Source: Prosapia bicincta | Lineage: Eukaryota > Arthropoda > Insecta > Hemiptera > Cercopidae | Assembly: GCA_036971475.1 (NCBI GenBank) | Contig: JBAIZL010000008.1 | Location: 8,800,263 to 8,864,262 of the forward strand | Direction: 5' to 3' | Length of the DNA stretch: 64,000 nucleotides | In this document: positions 58,993 to 64,000 of the stretch, piece after piece | Numbering within the stretch: position 1 is the stretch's first letter | Layout: every line of letters starts with the position of its first letter | The notes under the pieces: generated by a model | Seen by the model: the letters and a program-made list of their open reading frames with translations, nothing else | Databases searched by the model: none | Told to the model about the DNA's origin: nothing | Translations under genes and position numbers: made by a program

Positions 58993-61279
58993 TAATACCT
59001 ACCAAGGTAAACAACTGTACCGTAAATATCTTAACCTAAAAATCAAACTTCAGAATTGCATCAACAAAGTACAGTTTAATAAAAAATGCTTAACACTTAA
59101 TATAACACCAAAATACGCTAAATTACACATAAAAAATAAACAAAACACTATTATCAATAAAGCAACAAAAATAGCAGAATCACACATAATTAAACAAAAC
59201 ATTCAATCTGCCTACCATAAAAAAAGTCAAATCAATTTACAACTATACACAACCAATTTGGAAATAATGAAAACTTTTGATACTCTCACACCTATTATTC
59301 ACAAAAAAACACAACAAATTATAATAAAACAAACACAATAAACAGACAAAACAGAAAAATCGAAAATTTATCAAAACAACAACATAACCTAAAAAATAGC
59401 CTAGAACCAATCCACACATCAAAACAACAACATAACCTAAAAAATAGCCTAGAACCAATCCACACCTCTAACAACAATAAATTCATAAACTTAACTAAAA
59501 CACAATTTACTGAAAAAGAAAAAATAATAATAACAAATTCCTTCAAATATAACCTACCTAATTTCAACAAAAAACAAATAATAAAAAACCTAATAGTTGA
59601 CACAGAATCTAACATCCACAAAATTACCCACCAAAATACTGAACACATAAGAAACAATATTAATAATAAAATTAACCAAATAAAAAAGAAATTATAAAAC
59701 TCAGAGAAAAACTAGAAAACAACGACTACTTAATATTAAAATCAGATAAAACAAATACACCAGTAATAATAGAAAATACCAAATACATCGATTCAATGAC
59801 TAACTACATAAAAGAAAATAAGTACGAACAAATCCCAGACCCAACTAGCAAATACCTTATTACAATAAAAAACTTAATAGTCACTCACTGAAATACCCTA
59901 AACTATAACAATAAATTAAAATACCACACAAGACTATACCCATTCAAACCATGTGCACCAATATTATCAGGGATACCTAAAATCCACAAACCCAACACAC
60001 CATTTAGACCACTAATAAATTTCACAACAGCACCATCTTACATAATCGCAAAAATACTAGACAAAATCATAAGATCTAAAATACATATCAACAACACATA
60101 CAATATAAAAAATGGATACGAATTAATTAATAAAATAAAAACGATAAAAACAAACAGCAACACAAAAATAATAAGTTATGGCATAACTAACATGTACCCT
60201 AGTATCCCAATAGAAGAAACCATAGAAATAATAAAAAACAAACTAATACACAATAACGAAAAAAGAAACATAATAGATAGTATCATTACGCTAACCAAAC
60301 ACATATGTAACCAAAATTACTTCCAATTTAACAATAAATATTATAAACAAACAACTGGACTTCCCATGGGTTCACCCATATCATCTGTCATGTCAGAAAT
60401 ATATTTACAACACTTTGAACAAATAATAATTAAACCTATACTAAACACACACAATATTTCACTATGGACAAGATATGTAGACGATATACTTGTAATATAC
60501 CAACCTACCATTCACAACGAACACATCATAATATTAAACAAACTAAATACATACAACGAAAACATACAATTCACCGTTGAAACAGAAACAAATAGAACAA
60601 TCAACTATCTCGACATCACTTTAAATATAAATGATAATAAAATAGAAACTACAGTGTACAGGAAACCTACTTCCAACAACACCACAATACACCACAAATC
60701 TAACCACCCCTGGACACACAAAATTAACACTTACAGTAACATGATAAATAAAGCAATAAAATACACACAGGATAACAAGCAAAAATTAAATGAAGAATTA
60801 GATAACATCACAAAAATAGCAATAGAAAATGGATACAACAAACACATTATAAAAAATATATACAATAAATTCACAAAAAAACCTAACCTCAACACAACAC
60901 TACAACCGGAACACAAAAATAATGAAAACAAAAAAAATCTACCTAAAATATAAATACACCAATAACAAAATAGAAAAAATAACAAATATATACAACAAAG
61001 AATACTACACTCCAACATATAAACCACAAAATTAATTCAGAAAAACATAACCTATCAGGAATTTACAAAATTACATGCAACAACTGTAACCCTTTTCACA
61101 TAGGAAAAACAACCAGAACATTTAAAATAAGATTTGAAGAACATTATAGAGCATTCAAAAACAAAAATTCAAAAGTATCAAATGTTGCAGCACACCTAAT
61201 AATCACATAAACATGAAATAACAAATTACCAAAATAACCTAACCATACTTGAAATAAATAATAACCCAATAGAACTAAA
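58967..61279 (+). pseudogene. Penelope-like element body: RT and GIY-YIG, decayed
   Basis: ATG 58967 (MDNVKYQEFNTYQGK) opens a 124-codon N-terminal region. After a stop at 59339 the frame changes. RT motifs appear in order: ILKSDKTNTPVIIENTKY (motif 0 region, about 59733), GIPKIHKPNTPFRPLINF (about 59970), GITNMYPSIP (60180), GLPMGSPISSVMSEIYLQHF (60357), RYVDDILVIY (catalytic YVDD, 60472), and the thumb VYRKPTSNNTTIHHKSNHPW (60655). GIY-YIG follows at about 61055 (GIYKITCNNCNPFHIGKT). Stops or frameshifts occur near 59339, 59690, 59890, 60950, 61030 and 61200. A 47-base tandem duplication lies at 59368-59463. Catalytic residues survive but the ORF is dead. Confidence 0.9.
59368..59463. repeat. 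Two tandem copies of a ~47-base unit
   Basis: ATCAAAACAACAACATAACC through TAGCCTAGAACCAATCCACA is present twice in a row inside the PLE N-terminal region. It is not a multiple of three, so it contributes to the frame disruption. Confidence 0.85.
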
Positions 61280-61608
61280 CTCACTAGAAAAATACCACAT
61301 TTATAAAAACATACACAACAATTTAATGAATCTACAAACAACATACACAGAAGACATACTATATAAAAACATTATACACACAGATCAAGAGGAAGTGCGT
61401 GTAACGTCAACAAATACCAATATCACGGACCGAACATCTACACCAGAAAAATATCAGTGATTCGACAATGGTCAAGTGACCGAAAGGTGCCTCATCACTC
61501 AAGGTAAAATTATTGCACTTAATGGTGGATAAAATTACTTACAATAGTAATATATTAACTTCATAAAGTCAGTGCAAGGGAAAAACAATGGATAACGTAA
61601 AATATCAA

Positions 61609-61612
<4 letters not shown>
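61280..61612 (+). mobile_element. Right pseudo-LTR of PLE
   Basis: 333 bases matching 58660-58992 with about six visible differences. It ends in AATATCAAGAA and passes directly into (TA)n. Confidence 0.88.

Positions 61613-61685
<73 letters not shown>
61613..61685. repeat. (TA)n microsatellite between two PLE-type elements
   Basis: Pure TA run that closes the pseudo-LTR element on the left and the inverted-repeat PLE on the right. Confidence 0.97.
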
Positions 61686-61688
<3 letters not shown>

Positions 61689-62013
61689 TTGGTTGGTAAA
61701 GATTATTTAGATTTTTTGGACTAGGAGACTGACAGACTTACTTTGGTAAGAGTCCACTCTGTAGTCTTGAAATAGTAACACATAAAGGCACTTAAACAAT
61801 GATATATTTCAACCACACAGTGGTCTTTATCAATCGAAGAGAAAACACAAAAAGAAATATGAGAGAATGAAATAAAATAATTGTAATCACAGATTGTGTA
61901 GAGTAGAAATCAGATGTCACAGATGCACAGATTAAAGATATATATATTGTTTCCATGAACATATGAGTGATTATAGTTTATATAAGTCTGTCAGGGGAAA
62001 AGAGATAAGGCTA
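61686..62013. mobile_element. Left inverted arm of IR-bounded PLE
   Basis: Runs from GTTTTGGTTGGTAAAGATTA, through GTCTTTATCAATCGAAGAGA to CAGGGGAAAAGAGATAAGG. Positions 61850-62010 are the reverse complement of 63835-64000 with about one visible mismatch. It is the same as the arms at 19.2 and 42.9 kb. Confidence 0.9.
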
Positions 62014-62042
62014 GTTGGAAGGGAAAAAAAAAAAAAATGGAT

Positions 62043-63818
62043 TTATCTGATGTTGAGGTTAGGGGATTCTCTGGACTTGGTATACCACTGGTATGATAGT
62101 TCCCACCTTCTCAGTTCTGAGGGATTGCAATCATTGGGGAGTGATTTAATTATTTTTGTGGTATAGCAGTCATCAAAAGTTGTGATGTTGTGACTCGCAG
62201 CATGTTGAGCTGTTGGTCTATCCATATTCATAATTTTAACATCATGTCTGTGGCCATTCATTCTGATATTCAGACCATCCGTGGTCAGGCCTATGTACTG
62301 TGCTGAGCAAAGTTTACATTGTAGCTGGTATATGACATTTTTCGATGTACAATTATGATGACCCTGTATTTTGAAGACCATTTTTGTTGTTTGGCTGTTG
62401 AAACTATTTGCTGAGGGGTGTATTGGACACGTCTTGCATCTAGGTCTATTACATGGGAAGGAGCCATGAGGAAGTTTGTGTGGTTTCTCTGCATCAGGGT
62501 CTGGTAGTTTAGGATGTACTAGGATGTTTTTCAAGTTGGGAGGTTGCTTGTACCAAATTTGCGGTGGATCGGTGAAAAGATTTTTGGTGTGGACGGAAGC
62601 TTGAAGAATTTTGAAGCCATCTCTCAATATCTTGTTAAGTTTATGTAGACCAGGATGGTAGTCTGTTATTAAAGAGAGTTTATTTTGGTCTGTTTGTGGT
62701 TTATGGTGAACCGAGGATTGTGCTGAATGAATTTGGTTTTCAATGAGTTTTTTTGGGTATCCTCTTCTCTGGAAGGCTGTTGATATCTTTCTATTAAAAT
62801 CTTCCAATTCCCTATCATTCGAACAGATTCTCTTACCCCTGATTGCTTGACTGTATGGAATGGATCGTTTTATGTTTATTGGGTGGTTGCTGTCGAAATG
62901 GAGATATTGTAGGTGGTTTGTAGGTTTGATGTGAATTCCTGTGTTGATATTTCCATTCTGGAGTGTTACCTCTACATCCAAAAAGGTGATGGCTGATGTA
63001 GATTTCTCCCAGGTAAATTGAAGTGTGGAGAATTGTGTCAGGCTGTCTAAAAATGTCTCAAGTATTGAAGCACCCTGTGTCCAAATTAGGAAGATGTCAT
63101 CTATATATCTATACCAACATAATGGCTGGTGTGTTTGTGTCTTTAGAAAACTTTCTTCCAACAATCCCATGTACAGATTTGCGTACGATGGTGCCATTCT
63201 GGTACCCATTGCTGTTCCCTTTATTTGATGGTAGTTCCTTCCCTCAAACTGAAAGTTGTTCTTCTCGAGGATGAACCTGGTCAGGTTCACAAGAAAAGGT
63301 GTAGTGGGAGAAGGCTTGCCTGGGCGTTTGTTTAGAAAATTCTCTATTGCAGATAGGCCATGTGCATGAGGGATGTTGGTATAGAGAGAGGTGACATCTA
63401 TGGTGACCAAAATAGTTACCGGGGGTAGAGGTACAGATATTTGTGACAGTCGATCTATGAAGTGATTGGTGTCCTGGGTATGTGATGGAAGGTTCTTTAC
63501 TAAGGGTTGAAGGTGTGAGTCGAGGAAAGCTGAAATTCTTTCCGTTACTGAATTGCAGCCAGCAATTATTGGTCTACCAGGTGGAGGGATTATGTTTTTG
63601 TGGATCTTTGGTAATATATAAAATTGAGGAGTAGAGGGGTTTTCATTATATAATAATTTTAAAGATATTTCCGAAATATTTTGTTCAGGAGCTGTATATT
63701 TGAGTAGGTCCGAGAGTAAATTGTTGAATTCTGTAGTAGGGTTATCTGTAAGTATTTTGTATGTTGTGATGTCTGACAGTTGCTTATTTGCTTCTTTGAT
63801 GTAGTCTTCTTTGTTCAT
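62043..63818 (-). CDS. Penelope-like RT/GIY-YIG protein, intact 591-codon ORF
   Basis: Uninterrupted ORF. The RT starts at MNKEDYIKEANKQLSD and has ILPKIHKNIIPPPGRPII (about 68-85), the first catalytic Asp in TIDVTSLYTNIP (141), KGTAMGTRMAPSYANLY (about 200-216) and YRYIDDIFLIW with D240 and D241. Next come a thumb, the zinc-type cluster PCNRPRCKTCP (C456, C461, C464, C490) and GIY-YIG (VIYQLQCKLCSAQYIGLT, 495-512; Arg 519). The YIDD and CxxxxCxxC features resemble Neptune/Poseidon-type PLEs. The usual N-terminal ~150-250 residues are absent: upstream the frame reads GSTTVIM and then a stop at the arm border. The 3' side has a T14-rich stretch, then the arm. It may be active in RT and nuclease, but the element is 5'-truncated. 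Confidence 0.92.
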   Translation of the reverse strand: MNKEDYIKEANKQLSDITTYKILTDNPTTEFNNLLSDLLKYTAPEQNISEISLKLLYNENPSTPQFYILPKIHKNIIPPPGRPIIAGCNSVTERISAFLDSHLQPLVKNLPSHTQDTNHFIDRLSQISVPLPPVTILVTIDVTSLYTNIPHAHGLSAIENFLNKRPGKPSPTTPFLVNLTRFILEKNNFQFEGRNYHQIKGTAMGTRMAPSYANLYMGLLEESFLKTQTHQPLCWYRYIDDIFLIWTQGASILETFLDSLTQFSTLQFTWEKSTSAITFLDVEVTLQNGNINTGIHIKPTNHLQYLHFDSNHPINIKRSIPYSQAIRGKRICSNDRELEDFNRKISTAFQRRGYPKKLIENQIHSAQSSVHHKPQTDQNKLSLITDYHPGLHKLNKILRDGFKILQASVHTKNLFTDPPQIWYKQPPNLKNILVHPKLPDPDAEKPHKLPHGSFPCNRPRCKTCPIHPSANSFNSQTTKMVFKIQGHHNCTSKNVIYQLQCKLCSAQYIGLTTDGLNIRMNGHRHDVKIMNMDRPTAQHAASHNITTFDDCYTTKIIKSLPNDCNPSELRRWELSYQWYTKSRESPNLNIR

Positions 63819-63834
63819 GATGACAGTGGTTGAG

Positions 63835-64000
63835 CCTTATCTCTTTTCCCCTGACAGACTTATATAAGCTATAATCACTCATATGTTCATGGAAACAATA
63901 TATATATCTTTAATCTGTGCATCTGTGACATCTGATTTCTACTCTACACAATCTGTGATTACAATTATTTTATTTCATTCTCTCATATTTCTTTTTGTGT
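63835..64000. mobile_element. Right inverted arm of IR-bounded PLE (cut by window end)
   Basis: CCTTATCTCTTTTCCCCTGA through CATATTTCTTTTTGTGT mirrors 61850-62010. By comparison with the 19.2-kb copy about 150 more bases of arm should follow. Confidence 0.9.

Noticed and set aside
58428..59657. Cys/Phe/Leu-rich ORFs antisense to PLE sequence
   Set aside because: Shadow frames of the A-rich PLE coding strand.

Overview
The window is a piece of an AT-rich animal genome, most likely an arthropod and probably an insect. This rests on spliceosomal introns with GTAAGT donors and polypyrimidine-AG acceptors, long (TA)n and (GT)n microsatellites, and a mix of Penelope-like retroelements (PLEs), a piggyBac transposon, an RNase H-bearing LINE and many palindromic foldback repeats. 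The species cannot be resolved from the sequence. There are no bacterial-style operons, rRNA, tRNA or CRISPR features that I could support.

Layout. Positions 1-27.5 kb hold one long, thinly spread plus-strand gene of unknown function. Its exons are all phase 0 at both ends. They include a block of repeated Ser/Gln/Asn-rich exons (547-741, 1485-1649, 2678-2857, 7088-7252, 10472-10642), two unique short exons (15384-15581, 21587-21820), a large 247-codon exon (18036-18776), two doubtful exons (23173, 24164) and a likely terminal exon (27410-27499). Its introns are packed with foldback elements, minisatellites and a PLE fragment. From 27.5 to 37.4 kb I see no host gene, only minisatellite, microsatellite, foldback and PLE-tail sequence. 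From 37.5 to 42.5 kb lie a 5'-truncated LINE and a decayed piggyBac transposase. At 43.6-45.5 kb there is an intact, intronless minus-strand TTLL12 gene (tubulin-tyrosine-ligase-like 12), the best-supported host gene here. From 46.2 to 54.3 kb come a cluster of foldback elements, a repeat family around 48-51 kb and two decayed PLEs. Two phase-compatible exons of a Lys-rich gene of unknown function sit at 55425-55606 and 56565-56768. From 57.7 kb to the end are two PLEs. One is a decayed copy with the classic arrangement of inverted 5'-truncated copy, 333-bp pseudo-LTRs and RT/GIY-YIG body. The other has an uninterrupted 591-codon RT/GIY-YIG ORF lying between long inverted repeats.

Three patterns tie the mobile sequences together. 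(1) Most PLE tails and foldback repeats carry a common hairpin of the form YTGANRA-W-stem-loop-stem-GAAA, which resembles the core of a minimal hammerhead ribozyme but with one extra base. (2) Elements of two PLE families abut (TA)n microsatellites. (3) Foldback repeats look like head-to-head dimers of PLE-type ends. The inverted-repeat-bounded PLE and its internally deleted derivatives at 19.2 and 42.9 kb are the most unusual mobile structures; the symmetric-exon array is the most unusual host feature.
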